A stretch of DNA of 64,000 bases from Siphonodentalium dalli (Eukaryota > Mollusca > Scaphopoda > Gadilida > Siphonodentaliidae): NCBI GenBank assembly GCA_032622095.1, contig CP136062.1, positions 150,840,875 to 150,904,874 on the forward strand, given 5' to 3'. This document shows positions 20,748-31,754 of this stretch, piece after piece. Positions within the stretch are counted from its first letter, which is position 1. Each line of letters begins with the position of its first letter. Made by a program: the position numbers and the translations under genes. Below the pieces are notes generated by a model. The model was not told the origin of the DNA and did not search any database. It saw only the letters and a list, made by a program, of their open reading frames with translations.

Positions 20748-21150
20748 CCTTGAAATAGTGGATATGTCATTTGCATAATGAGGTCCCCAGAGGGTGAATT
20801 TAGTGATGCTATTCCGAACAGCAGGCTAACATCACAAATTTACCCTCATCCTTATTCTGCTGAGGTCTCAAGTGCCATATGGCAGTCCTGGGATCAGATT
20901 GAAGTTCCCAGTTGAAGTTGGCGATGCATGTTCACCCATTATAGTCACCTTGATTATGCAATTGGTCTTCTGCAAATTAGGGGATATAGAAACTGAACAG
21001 AAAGGAAATAGTAACTAAAAACAATGTTAATTTGAGACTATAGATACTTTCCAGATGATGAGGCCTGAGCAGAATGAGGTCCCCATAGGATGAATTCACC
21101 CTCAGGGTACCTTATTCTGCAAATGTCCAGCACCATATTTTGACGCCTGT
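20748..21150. mobile_element. Long-form hAT-like palindromic MITE
   Basis: CCTTGAAATAGTGGATATGT at the left and AATGTCCAGCACCATATTTT at the right, with the GGGATATAGAAACTGAACAG interior. The right end uses the GTCCAGCAC variant also seen near 32.1 and 63.6 kb. Confidence 0.7.
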
Positions 21151-21205
21151 ATATGTTCAACTTCAGAGTTAATTTAGGCCTTCCTGTAGTACAATCAGAG
21201 GCACA

Positions 21206-21543
21206 TTAACCCTTTACCCAACAAACCGGCCAAAACCGGCCAAATAAAGCTTCAACAGCCTAAAATATCTTCGGTCTGTCTCAATAGAACCATACAAATA
21301 TGGATATCATTGGAACCGGCTCCTTGACCACATTGTGATAGTTACAGTTAGCCCTGTGCCAATGCATTCTCTTATATATGCGAGTCGACCATTTTTGCCA
21401 CAATTGTTATTTCTTTAACAATTTTATAATTTTTAATGTGTTAAGCCAATGCATTCTCTTATATATGCGAGGCGACCTATGGTCGACTCGCATATATAAG
21501 AGAATGCATTGGCACAGGGCCCTTCTGTTGGGTAAAGGGTTAA
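21206..21543 (+). mobile_element. TTAA MITE, CCCTTTACCCAACA family (copy 3, hairpin deleted)
   Basis: TTAACCCTTTACCCAACAAA to TTCTGTTGGGTAAAGGGTTAA. The first hairpin stops at GCGAGTCGACCAT and jumps to TTTTTGCC, deleting one arm and spacer. The second hairpin is intact. Confidence 0.85.
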
Positions 21544-21814
21544 AACATGAAGGTATCTCCCATGTGTCTCCGTATAGAAGGTCCCTGCCATCCTACATAC
21601 AGAAACCAATTGTTATAGATTGGACACATTTTCAATAAATTATGACTTTTTCCCATTGTTATTATGCCCAGACCCTGGGACGTCAATACGACATATTGCA
21701 CACAAATCAATTGTAAGATTGAGGGAGCAAGCTCTCAATAATGAACAAAAGAATTCCAACAGCTGACTGATTATAACAATCATGTTACTATGCACCCAAG
21801 CAATTTTAAGCCTT

Positions 21815-22010
21815 GAATTTCAAGTGTGTCTGTCATTTTCAGAATGAGGTCCCCAGAGGGTGAATTTAGTGATGCTATCCCACAGTGGGCTAGCATCACC
21901 AAATCCACCCTATGGGAACCTCATTCTGCTTAGGACTCAACTGCTATGGGAGACAAAGGATCAGATTGAAGTTCCCCAGTTGAAGTTGGTGATGTTCACC
22001 CACCAGTCAA
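21815..22010. mobile_element. Truncated long-form hAT-like MITE
   Basis: GTGTGTCTGTCATTTTCAGA, one palindromic unit, then CAACTGCTATGGGAGAC and GATCAGATTGAAGTTCCC. It stops near TGTTCACCCACCAGTCAA. Confidence 0.7.
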
Positions 22011-22630
22011 CTCTAAAAATCGGCTACACAAATGAAATTATTTTCAAAGTTCTTTTACCAAACTTTCACAGAGGGAGTGAATTAAGAACAGACACATTGT
22101 TAGACATATGCCTTGTAATCTACATCATAGGTGATCTACTAATGTCCATGATATCTTTGCTAGAGTTTCCCTTGAGAAATCCAGTATCATTTTAATTATC
22201 AGTGGGATGGGATGGAGAATTCCAGAGATTGGCCACCAGATCATCTGATTTGGGAGTGCTTAATGGCTATATCTCCAGCCAAATCAGAACAACTCTAACA
22301 TGTAACAGAAACTTATTTCGAAACTAATTCTGTTAGATTCTATCTTGACATGCTTTCCTTACTTAAGCACTTTTCTTATCACTTAATACTAGTTTGTTTC
22401 CAATGCTTGGGTTTTGATAAAATTTACTGGCAAAGATACAACAAATAAATAGGATCCTGATAATGTTAAAAGAGAGAGCTATCAGTTAGTTTAAAATTTT
22501 TGCCACAAGGTGAGCAAAATCAGCAAATACAAATGTTTGACCATAATAAAAGAATCGACTAAAAGTCCTTCTTGTTCATCCCCAGTGGTTGGGGGATGCG
22601 TAGAGTGAAAATCCACTGTGGTTAAGCTGT
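22011..22630. other. Unassigned intronic stretch
   Basis: No gene or repeat recognised. Confidence 0.4.
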
Positions 22631-22638
22631 GTCACTGG

Positions 22639-23012
22639 CAGGGGCGCCGGAAGAGGGGGGGCAGAGGGGGCAGCTGACCCCCCTGCCCTTGACCAAGGGG
22701 GGCGAGCGGGGGCAGGACTTGCCCTTTTTCTGCAGACAGAGAATGCTTTTTGTGTGTTTAATCTCGTGTTTTTATAGCAAAATGTGACTTTTTTGGTCCA
22801 AATACCACCAATTTCACAAGGAATATTAATTTTTTGTCAATTTTATCACAAAACGGCCATAAAAACCGACAAATACCATTATAATAGGGATTTTTGCCAC
22901 AATGAATTTATGGTTATTTTTCCGAGTTTGCGGAGAAAATGCCCTTTTTTGCAGAAAAGTGCCCTTTTTGTAGGCTCTGCCCCCCTGCCCTTGAATGCTT
23001 CCGGCGCCCCTG
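22639..23012. mobile_element. 374-bp hAT-like MITE with perfect 8-bp TSD
   Basis: Termini CAGGGGCGCCGGAAG and CTTCCGGCGCCCCTG, flanked by GTCACTGG at 22631-22638 and 23013-23020. Internal inverted GCCCTTTTT segments. No coding capacity; opposing open frames are by-products of the palindrome. Confidence 0.92.
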
Positions 23013-23139
23013 GTCACTGGTGACATCGGAGAGTAAAAAACTCGAGGCCATATCTGAGTGTTAAAGTTGGCGAGGAAGGCAAAAAATCGAGAAAAACTCC
23101 AGAGAGTGTTTTCTCAATATTTTGCCTGCACAAATGTTT

Positions 23140-23175
23140 AACCCTTTCTATACTAAAGCATCATTGACGAGGAAG
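23140..23175. repeat. Single end of a CTTTCTATACT-type TTAA element
   Basis: TTAACCCTTTCTATACTAAA followed by GCATCATTGACGAGG. No opposite end found. Confidence 0.5.
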
Positions 23176-23243
23176 CCTCTCATATAAGATAATTAATTAT
23201 TGAGATATTCACATGTTGGTTTTATTCATTGTTGTTCGCAAAA

Positions 23244-23430
23244 TATTAATCGACTGCTTAACCACAGCAGAATTATGGGTAACTTTTCAGGAAATATGAC
23301 TTGTTGCCATTCATCGGAAAGCTCTCCCGAGAGCTTTCCGATGAATGGCAACAAGCCATATTTCCGACTAAATCCTGAAAAGTTACCCATAATTCTGCTG
23401 TGGTTAAGTAGATTAATTAGGGCATTACTG
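23244..23430. mobile_element. Mariner-like palindromic MITE, left end eroded
   Basis: Palindrome centred on GCTCTCCCGAGAGC. The right end GGGCATTACTG precedes TA; the left CAGTAATGCCC is missing. Confidence 0.85.
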
Positions 23431-23480
23431 TATGCTGTTATGAGATTATGTGGAATAATTGCCATTCGGTATGTCAAGAC

Positions 23481-24168
23481 CAGTCTCTTTAAAGAGCCGA
23501 CGAAAATCCTATATCAGATGTACGTCTCTAGAAGTGTCCATAATATTTCATTTCTATGATGACGCGGCATTCCCAACGTGATGTAATAAACCGTTTCCAA
23601 ATATGGAGTGCATTCCTGGTGTATTAAATGTTTGTGAGAATCGTAGTATTTAGAAATAGTTATAAATACAACTAGATGCAAAAAAATAATCAGTCATGAA
23701 TATCGTTGACTGATAAAAAAACTCGAGGATGATTTCTCCTATATTGCGATGAGTAAAATTAATTATGGATATATCACCTGTCTTCAGTTTTCTAACTTTT
23801 GAGTTTGACAATTCATGGGAAAATTGTCAACACGTCATTGACCTCTGATCTCTGACGTGATCTGCTACGCCATAAACCAATGAAATCGTGTGCAGTCTGC
23901 ACCACTCGCCAATGAAATTGAGGGAATCCCTTCAATACAGAACCTAATTTTAATCGAGTTCTAGAGAAGTACAATAATGCCCTAAATAATCGACTCCTTA
24001 ACCACAGCAGAATTATGGGTACTTTTTCAGGATTTAGTCGAAAATGTGGCGTGTTGCCATTCATCGGAAAGCTCTCACTGAAAGCTTTCCGATGAATGGC
24101 AACAAGCCATATTTAGGTCATTACTGTACATCCGATATGGTATTTTCGTCAGCTTTTCAAAGAGACTG
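23481..24168. mobile_element. Second copy of the CAGTCTCTTTGAAAAGCC element
   Basis: CAGTCTCTTTAAAGAGCCGA to TCAGCTTTTCAAAGAGACTG, with near-matching flanks TGTCAAGAC and TGTCAAAAC. The interior is an inverse of 2971-3485 (CGATGAGTAAAATTAATTAT, GAATCGTAGTATTTAG). A mariner-like MITE is nested at 23972-24126. Confidence 0.8.
23972..24126. mobile_element. Nested mariner-like MITE, shortened right arm
   Basis: CAATAATGCCCTAAATAATC at the left; the right arm jumps from AGCCATATTT to AGGTCATTACTG, so about 60 bases are lost. Confidence 0.75.
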
Positions 24169-24169
24169 T

Positions 24170-24488
24170 GTCAAAACCTGCCCGGGTTTAAAAAAAAATT
24201 AAAAAATTCCTTTCTCCATCAAGAGATTTTTTCACCTGAAGTTTGTAAACCAACTAATAATATCACTGTGACCTAATGCACAGAAATAAAACCAACTAAT
24301 AATATCACTGTGACCTAATGCACAGAAATAGAACCAATCATTCACAGGAACAGATAACTCCAGTCAATGAGACTATACGCTGTAATCATCCAGATATATC
24401 CCAGCTTACGGACAATATTTATATCGCAACCTAAACATAGAGCACACCATCAGTACACTGACATCAGCCATCTAAAGCGAGGTGTACT
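24170..24488. repeat. Start of a reiterated low-copy unit
   Basis: Includes a direct duplication (ACCAACTAATAATATCACTG with TGACCTAATGCACAGAAATA, twice at about 24251-24331). It then carries CCAGATATATCCCAGCTTAC and ACTGACATCAGCCATCTAAA, which recur at 26.1, 26.65, 27.15-27.4 and 28.25 kb. Confidence 0.6.
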
Positions 24489-24888
24489 TTAACCCTTTAC
24501 CCAACAGAAGGGCCCTGTGTCAATGCATTCTCTTATATATGCGAGTCGACCATAGGTCGCCTCGCATATATAAGAGAATGCATTGGCTTAACACATTAAA
24601 AATTATAAAATTGTTAAAGAATGTAAGAAAAAATGGTAAAAAGTGTTTAAAAAAGATTTTTTTTAGGCCAATGCATTCTCTTATATATGCGAGGCGACCT
24701 ATGGTCGACTCGCATATATAAGAGAATGCATTGGCACAGGGCATAACTGTAACTATCACAATGTGGTCAAGGAGCCGGTTCCAATGATATCCATATTTGT
24801 ATGGTTCTATTGAGACAGACCGAAGATATTTTAGGCTGTTGAAGCTTTATTTGGCCGGTTTTGGCCACTTTGTTGGGTAAAGGGTTAA
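24489..24888 (-). mobile_element. TTAA MITE, CCCTTTACCCAACA family (copy 4)
   Basis: Inverse orientation: TTAACCCTTTACCCAACAGA at the left, TTGTTGGGTAAAGGGTTAA at the right. Both hairpins intact. Confidence 0.9.
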
Positions 24889-24986
24889 TATTCTGCATCA
24901 AGGTATTCTAGGTGCCTAGAATACTGTGTCAGTCAGAAAAGTTCATTCTGGAAAGTTGATAGCATGCAATAAATTTCTAGCATTTC

Positions 24987-25411
24987 TTAAAGGTCCACTT
25001 AATTTTCGAACCCCAGATCACATATATAAAATATATGCCATATTATACCATTTCAAAGAGGAAGCTCCAAAACATTGTATTATCAACTTATTCGGTGTAA
25101 TATACTATGAACATGTTGTTTTTGTTGAGTTACAACTCTATATCCTAAAGATAGAGTTATTTCCCTTCCATTGAAAATACATTTTTAGTTTGAATTTTGT
25201 TGCATTCTGGGAGCCATAACGGGGAAAATCTTTGTATGAATTCAGCTATTTTATATTTCTCTATGGGCATCTTCTGAGACACAGACGTTTCAAATGGTGA
25301 TTTAATTATAGTATTTTAATCATATTTTATGGCATAGATTGTTATTAAAACCGAATATCAAGGCACTATAAAAAAATAATCGGTGATTCGTTATTTTAAG
25401 TGGGCCTTTAA
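24987..25411. mobile_element. TTAA-bounded MITE, AGGTCCACTTAATTTTCG family
   Basis: TTAAAGGTCCACTTAATTTT to TAAGTGGGCCTTTAA. Related copies at 485-930 and 49805-50263. A lone end at 26340 is fused to a hAT-like MITE interior. Confidence 0.8.
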
Positions 25412-25427
25412 AACTTACTGAATCATA

Positions 25428-25642
25428 CAGTAATGCCCTAATTAATCGATTCCATAACCACAGCAGAATTATGGGTAATTTTTCAGGATTTATTCGGAAA
25501 TATGGCTTGTTGCCATTCATCGGAAAGCTCTCCCCGAGAGCTTTCCGATGAATGGCAACAAGCCATATTTCAGACTAAATCCTGAAAAATTACCCATAAT
25601 TCTGCTGTAGTTATGGAGTCGATTAATTAGGGCATTATACTG
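25428..25642. mobile_element. Mariner-like palindromic MITE with TA TSD
   Basis: CAGTAATGCCCTAATTAATC to GGGCATTATACTG, flanked by TA on both sides. Loop around GCTCTCCCCGAGAGC. Confidence 0.88.
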
Positions 25643-25663
25643 TATCAATCCTTCTATGGCTGG

Positions 25664-25905
25664 AGCTTCCTAAAATTTTGCGAAATCCCTGTGCCAATGC
25701 TATCTCTTATATGTGAGTCTCCCATAGGGAGCTTCACATATAAAAGCGAACTCATAGGCCTAATAATATTTACCTTGACTGTGGAAGCCAGTGTATTCTC
25801 TTATATATGGGAGGCTCCCTATGGGAGACTCACATATATAAGAGAATACACTGGCACAGGATCTTTAATACTGCACCAGTGCAGGTCCCGTCATGAAAGG
25901 GTTAA
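25664..25905. mobile_element. TTAA MITE, CATGAAAGGG family
   Basis: Left CAATCCTTCTATGGCTGGAG (TTAA eroded); right CCCGTCATGAAAGGGTTAA. Two hairpins. Confidence 0.75.
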
Positions 25906-26039
25906 GTTTATATATATAAGTATTTCATGCATGTATCTTGTGAACATGAAGATCATGTAACTTTGAACTAAATTAAAACAAGATACCTCTAATAAAATTA
26001 ATACTTTTACCTTCATAGGAATCATACCTCATATTTAAT

Positions 26040-26339
26040 CAAAACCAGTCACTCACCTCACAAGGAATAGATCGGTACATGTAACTTTAGCCAATGAGAT
26101 TACACACATACAGTGCAGATATATCCCAGCTTATGGACAATATTAATAGTGCACCCTAAACATATGGAGTACACGAATATAACGAGTACGCTGACATCAG
26201 CCTGTCTAGGTGAGATGTGTTATCCTCTGCATCATGGTACACATTGAGTACTGTAACTGTCAGTAGGAACATATCATTAACATATTACAACGATGTGTAC
26301 TATATATAAAGAGGAGTGGCTGCAAAACTATACCTCAAA
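26040..26339. repeat. Reiterated low-copy unit, 5' part
   Basis: CCAGTCACTCACCTCACAAGG, AGATATATCCCAGCTTATGG and ACATATGGAGTACACGAA, then TACTATATATAAAGAGGAG. Shares order with copies at 24.3, 27.1-27.5 and 28.2-28.4 kb. Confidence 0.6.
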
Positions 26340-26580
26340 TTAAAGGCCCACTTAATTTTAGTCACCTCGATTATGCATTTGATCTTGTGCGAATTAAGGG
26401 ATATAGAAACTTCCCAGGAGGGAAAAAGTAACTTGAGACTATAGATGATGAGGTCTAAAGCAGAATGAGGTCCCCAGATGATGAATTTAGTGATGCTAGC
26501 CCAATGTGCGGGATACAATCATTAAATTCATCCTCTGGGGACCTCATTCTGCAAATGAGACATACTATTTGCAGGCTTTG
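26340..26580. mobile_element. Chimera: AGGCCCACTTAA end fused to hAT-like MITE
   Basis: TTAAAGGCCCACTTAATTTT runs directly into AGTCACCTCGATTATGCATT, the interior of the long hAT-like MITE, ending CAAATGAGACATACTATTTG. Either recombination or insertion with deletion. Confidence 0.65.
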
Positions 26581-26690
26581 TACCAATTATCCAGAAGAAA
26601 CAGACAACGTACTCCATTGAATGAGAATTTATACGCTCCCGATATATCCCAGCCTCAGAACTAAATTAATAGTGCATACCAAACATATGT

Positions 26691-27143
26691 GACCTGCCAT
26701 ATCAAATCCAGTCGTAATTCGGGATTTTTTTACCCTGTGCCAATGCATTCTCTTATATATGCGAGTCGACCATAAGTCGCCTCGCATATATAAGAGAATG
26801 CATTGGCCTAACAATTTTTTATCATATTTTTAAAATAAAAGTTTCTTACAATTTTTAGGACATAAAATAAAAAACATCCATTACCCTGCAGGGAGACCCA
26901 CACATATATAGAAGCATATAGAAGAGTGTCGTCTGCTCATGTTTGTCTGGGGCTCTGTATGGGTGAAATTATAAAATTGTTAAAGAATACAAGAAAAAAT
27001 TATTAAATTTGTAAAAAATTGTTAGGCCAATGCATTCTCTTATATATGCGAGGCGACCTATGGTTGACTCGCATATATAAGAGAATGCATTGGCACAGGG
27101 TAAAAAAATCCCGACTTACGACTGGATTTGATATGGAGGGTCA
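26691..27143. mobile_element. TGACCTGCC-type MITE carrying the shared hairpins
   Basis: Ends TGACCTGCCATATCAAATCC and GGATTTGATATGGAGGGTCA, flanked by CATATG. Two GCCAATGCATTCTC hairpins sit inside, although these termini are unrelated to the TTAA families. The undisturbed host sequence AAACATATGGAG is visible at 26160 and 27314. Confidence 0.8.
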
Positions 27144-27144
27144 C

Positions 27145-27600
27145 ATATGGAGTACAGGAATATAAAGAGTACGCTGACATCAGCCGTCTAAAATGAGGTG
27201 TACTGATATCTGCACGGTTCTGGCATCTATAACCAGAATTGAACAATGAATGAGAATTTATATGCTCCAGATATACCCCAGCTAGTAATAACTAAACCAA
27301 TACTGCACCCTAAACATATGGAGAAGATGAATATAAAGAGTACGCTGATATCATGCAGCCATCTAAACTGAGGTGTACTGTTATCTTCTGCCTCAAGGTA
27401 TGCACTGAGTACTGTGTCAGTCAGGACAAATCATTAGGTGTGCCAGTATCAATGTCTTCTTTAGTGGCATGTCTTCTTTATATACATGTAGTACACATCA
27501 AAAGGCCCAGTGATGGGTACTATAATAAAGCAGACATGCTCGAAGTGTATGTTTCTTGATTACTAAATGAATATCGTAACAATGATGCATGGACGCATGA
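27145..27600. repeat. Reiterated low-copy unit
   Basis: TGGAGTACAGGAATATAAAG, GTACGCTGACATCAGCCGTC, TATCTTCTGCCTCAAGGTA and CGTAACAATGATGCATGGAC in the same order as other copies. Confidence 0.6.
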
Positions 27601-27691
27601 TAATTTGAAAATATTTTAACAAATTTTTTTGCTGAAATTAAAAAAAAAAAATAACAGTGGAAAATTCACTGTATATTTTCTCTATGTTGCT

Positions 27692-28144
27692 TTAACCCTT
27701 TACCCAACAGAACAACCCTGTGCCAATGCATTCTCTTATATATGCGAGTCGACCATAGGTCGCCTCGCATATATAAGAGAATGCATTGGCTTAACACATA
27801 TTAAAAATGATAAAATTGTCAAAGAATGTAGAAAATATTATAAAAATTGTTAAAAAATGTAAGAAAAAATTATAAAATTGTTAAAGAATGTAAGAAAAAA
27901 TGGTAAAAAGTGTTAAAAAAGAATTGTTTTAGGCCAATGCATTCTCTTATATATGCGAGGCGACCTATGGTCGACTGGCATATATAAGAGAATGCATTGG
28001 CACAGGGCATAACTGTAACCATCACAATGTGGTCAATGAACCGGTTCCAATGATATCCATATTTGTATGGTGTTATCGAGACAGACCGAAGATATTTTAG
28101 GCTGTTGAAGCTTTATTTGGCCGTTTTGTTGGGTGAAGGATTAA
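27692..28144 (-). mobile_element. TTAA MITE, CCCTTTACCCAACA family (copy 5, expanded spacer)
   Basis: TTAACCCTTTACCCAACAGA to TTTTGTTGGGTGAAGGATTAA. The spacer AAATTGTTAAAGAATGTAAG is duplicated between the hairpins, making this the longest copy. Confidence 0.88.
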
Positions 28145-28199
28145 ACAAAAATAAACAATCTGATAAAGCTATTCCTTTCAAGTTTCACCGTCATAAACT

Positions 28200-28660
28200 T
28201 ACAAACTGCACCAATCATCAACAAGAAACAGACAACGTACTCGATTGAATGAGAATTTATATGCTCCAGATATATCCCAGCCTCAGAACTAAATTAATAC
28301 TGCATCCTAAACATCAACCATCAAAAGTAAGGTGTACTGACATCTTCTACGTCAAGGTACACATTGAGTACAGTCAGTCAGGACAAATCATTGGGTACTA
28401 TATAAAGAAGACATACTCAAAGCAAGCGCTTCTTGATTACTAAATAGATATCGTAACAATGATGCATGGACGCTTCGGGTATAATTGCTACATTCACTCC
28501 GTAGATTAATAGAAATGGTGCATGAACACTCATTTCTTTCTCTGACAGATATTCATTGATATCTATGCCAGATAACCAGTTACTAAAGCAGAATAAACTA
28601 AAGGTGCTTGACTTGGGAGGTAAGATGATGAATATTTTAATACATTATACAGTCCCTGAT
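28200..28660. repeat. Reiterated low-copy unit with TATATAAAG
   Basis: GGGTACTATATAAAGAAGAC, then GCGCTTCTTGATTACTAAAT, CGTAACAATGATGCATGGAC and TGACTTGGGAGGTAAGATGA. No protein frame recognised on either strand. Confidence 0.6.
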
Positions 28661-28716
28661 ACCGATGCTATAAGAAATGATAAGTGTGTTGTTTATTTTT
28701 TTTGGGAGAAAATTAA

Positions 28717-29088
28717 TTAAAGGCATATTATGTACTTGTTCTGGTGCGTGAAACTGATCAGTTAGTATCCAGGTGTTATGCCAACTTGATGAATGTAGCA
28801 TTCTACAAACATTGCCGAAAATATGAAGCAAATCGACAGTACATAGAAAACATCGTCTGAACCACGCTCATTTGTAGATATTTACTACTCGATTCGGGAC
28901 GCATCTATCGGCGACAAACTTAACGAAAACGATTTCGCCATCGAGAGTCACTGCATTTAATTAAGATATAAGAATGACGGTGTGTGTTGTCAATTTGGAT
29001 ATAATATTTGTAAAAAAAATAATACTTTGAACAAGATTATTCTCCATTTATATTTGATCACCATACCGGAGTGTTCACATCACTTTAA
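28717..29088. mobile_element. TTAA-bounded 370-bp element (copy 1)
   Basis: TTAAAGGCATATTATGTACT to GTGTTCACATCACTTTAA. Shared interior ATTCGGGACGCATCTATCGG and TCAATTTGGATATAATATTT. Further copies at 41476-41821 and 56212-56562. No hairpin module and no recognised coding sequence. Confidence 0.75.
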
Positions 29089-29156
29089 GAAATGAAGAAA
29101 AGGCATAAAAAGAAAAAAAAAATTTACATTTTTTTTTCTTTTTTGAGAAAAGATGA

Positions 29157-29430
29157 TTAACCCTTTCATGATGGGAGCTGCGCTGGTGCAGCATTAAAAA
29201 TCCTGTGCCAGACTGCCAGTACATTCTCTTATATATACAATTCTCCCATAGGGATCGAGCCTCGTCTATAGAAGAGAATCACTGGCTTACATGGTCAATG
29301 TAAATATTGTTAGGCCAATGTATTCCGTTATATATGCGAGGCTTCCTGTGGGAGACTCGCATATATAAAAGAATGCATTGGCACAGGGTTTTCAAAACAT
29401 TTCAGGAATCTCCTGTCATGGAAAGGTTAA
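29157..29430. mobile_element. TTAA MITE, CCCTTTCATGATGGGAG family
   Basis: TTAACCCTTTCATGATGGGA to CTGTCATGGAAAGGTTAA. Two hairpins, the left one mutated in the loop. Confidence 0.78.
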
Positions 29431-29439
29431 ACAAACAAA

Positions 29440-29820
29440 GAATAAAGAAAAGATTCTAGCTCACAATCTTGGGACAGAAGAACAACATTTAATCACCTTA
29501 TACCTACAGCACATAAAGACACAGATAATGCCAATAATATATATGTGCATTATAAAGAAGATTTGCTCCACGTCTGCGCTTCTTGATTACTAAATAGATA
29601 TCGTAACAATGATGCATGGATGCTTCGGGTATAATTGCTACATTCTCTCTCTAGATTTATAGAAACGGTGCATGAACACTCATTTCTTTCTCTGACAATT
29701 ATTCGTTGATATGCCAGATAACTAGTTATTAAAGCAGAAAAAAATAAAGGTGTTTGACTTGGGAGGTAAGTTGATGAAGGATGTAATTCATTATACAGGT
29801 ATAAGTCCCGGATACTATAA
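29440..29820. repeat. Reiterated low-copy unit
   Basis: CAGCACATAAAGACACAGAT, GCGCTTCTTGATTACTAAAT, ATGATGCATGGATGCTTCGG and TGACTTGGGAGGTAAGTTGA. Confidence 0.6.
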
Positions 29821-29929
29821 GAAAAATAAAAGTGAGGGGGATTTTGAGAAAAACTTATTAAGAATTGAAGAAAAGGCAAATATTTCCTCAGAAAAGATTT
29901 TGTTCTTCTATTTTTTTAGAATAAAAGCT

Positions 29930-30545
29930 TAACAAACGACAGACAAAGAGCGACATTTAACCACACCTATACCTACGGCATATCATACCAATATCTATGG
30001 CATATAAAGGCACAGATAATGTCAATAATATGTGCAATATAAAGAATATTTGCCCCACTCTCGCGGGTTCTTGATTACTAAATGGATATCGTAACAGTCA
30101 GTCTGGACAAATCATTAAAGTGTGCCAATGATGGCTACTATATAAAGAAGACATGCTTGAAGCAAGCGATTCTTGATTACTAAATGGATATCATAACAAT
30201 GATGCATGGACGCTTTGCGGGGGTAATTGCTACATTCTCTCCATAGATTTATAGAAATGGTGCATGAACACTCATTTCTTTACCTGACAGATATGCTTTG
30301 ATATGCCAGATAACTAGTTATTAAAGCAGAATTAAATGTGCTGATAATTAATGTACTTGGGAGGTGAAAGTGATGAAGTACATAATTTACAGTACAGTTG
30401 TAGAGCATCAGATATTGTATGCTATAAGAAGGGAAAAACATTTCGTTTTCTTTTTTCGAAGAATTTAAGATTAATAAATTGGAGGTGAAATTGATGAAGA
30501 ACATAATTTGTCAGAAATATACCGGGTGATATAAGAAGGGAAAAG
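29930..30545. repeat. Reiterated low-copy unit, last copies
   Basis: CATATAAAGGCACAGATAAT, TACTATATAAAGAAGACATG, CTTGATTACTAAATGGATAT and GATGCATGGACGCTTTGCG. The 3' segment GGAGGTGAAATTGATGAAG is itself repeated near 30359 and 30481. Confidence 0.6.
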
Positions 30546-30749
30546 CATTATTTAATTTTTTATTTAAAGATGGTCTTACTCTATGGGCCACAATTGCAAC
30601 AACAACATAATGTATATAAATCCTGATTTTAAGACTACAAATAGCTGTTTTGTGATCAAATACAGATAAAATTGAAGATGGGTTGTACTATTTGTCTATA
30701 ATGGCATCATAAAGTGGTTTATTTTTATCATAATTCTTGATGAATCAAG

Positions 30750-31080
30750 GTTCAAAGAGGCATTTCAGAGCCTGAGGCCCCCCCCCCCCCCCCCCACACC
30801 AAATCCCCTACCACCATGTCCCTGTATACAATATTTACACAAAATTGGAGGATATAAAACATACTATTAGCACCACTAGATAATGAATCAATACTCAAGC
30901 ATATGTTGGACAGACCCACCCCCCCCCCACCCAAAAACAAATCACCTGCCACCATGTCCCTGTATACACTATTAGCACAAACTGGTATCCATGGAGGATA
31001 TAAAATATACTATTACCATCACTGGATGATGAATCAAGACTCAGGCTTATGTTGCACCGAAGATTCTTATACCTGCCCAC
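30750..31080. repeat. Tandem duplication with poly-C tracts
   Basis: TGCCACCATGTCCCTGTATA (and CTACCACCATGTCCCTG) with AAAATATACTATTA-type segments occur twice, about 135 bp apart, each after a C-rich run. Confidence 0.7.
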
Positions 31081-31137
31081 TCAATATACTAATGCTGTTT
31101 AAATAAAATGCCAATAATACGTCATTGGCATTTAACA

Positions 31138-31440
31138 GGTATTAAAGAGCAATAAGAAGTCGGGCAAGTGGAGCAGGTACCTACAGTAATGCCCTATATA
31201 ATCGACTCCTTAACCACAGCAGAATTATGGGTAATTTTTCAGGATTTAGTCGGAAATATGGCTTGTTCCCATTCATTACTGAGAGCTTTCCGATGAATGG
31301 CAACAAGCCATATTTCCGACTAAATCCTGCTAAATCCTGAAAAATTACCCATAATTCTGCTGTGGTTAAGGAGTCGATTATTTAGGGCATTACTGTAGGT
31401 AGCAGGTATTAAAGAGCAATAATAAGTCGGGTAAGAAAGA
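31138..31440. repeat. Direct repeat split by a mariner-like MITE
   Basis: CAGGTATTAAAGAGCAATAA is present on both sides (31136 and 31402) of the MITE at 31184-31395. A pre-existing host duplication is more likely than a target duplication. Confidence 0.6.
31184..31395. mobile_element. Mariner-like palindromic MITE with TA TSD
   Basis: CAGTAATGCCCTATATAATC to GGGCATTACTG. The right arm carries a short duplication (CTAAATCCTG twice). Confidence 0.88.
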
Positions 31441-31754
31441 GAGGCAAATTCTACTGCCTACCATATTAGTTACTGTCATCAATTAATTAGGTGCTGCTCA
31501 TCAAGCTTGTTGACATCGCACATCATTTCTTGTAATTATGTGCAGCACAAGAGGGTACTTTTCATTCTACTCCTCCATTTCCCACCTTAGGTGAGCACCC
31601 CACACATAGATTTATGGGCAAAATGTTTTACATGATATTTATATTCATGGTTGTAATACAGATTTTATAGAATATAATTGCATATACACAGAAATATAAT
31701 AAAATAGATTCAAATTAACCTGAAATATGTATAATTCAGGCAGAAATATGAAAA
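31441..31754. other. Unassigned intronic stretch
   Basis: No exon or repeat recognised. Confidence 0.4.

Noticed and set aside
28390-28660. Box C/D snoRNA in the reiterated unit (ATGATG and CTGA with TAGATATC/GATATCTA ends)
   Set aside because: The C box is imperfect and the end-stem complementarity is not kept in the other copies.
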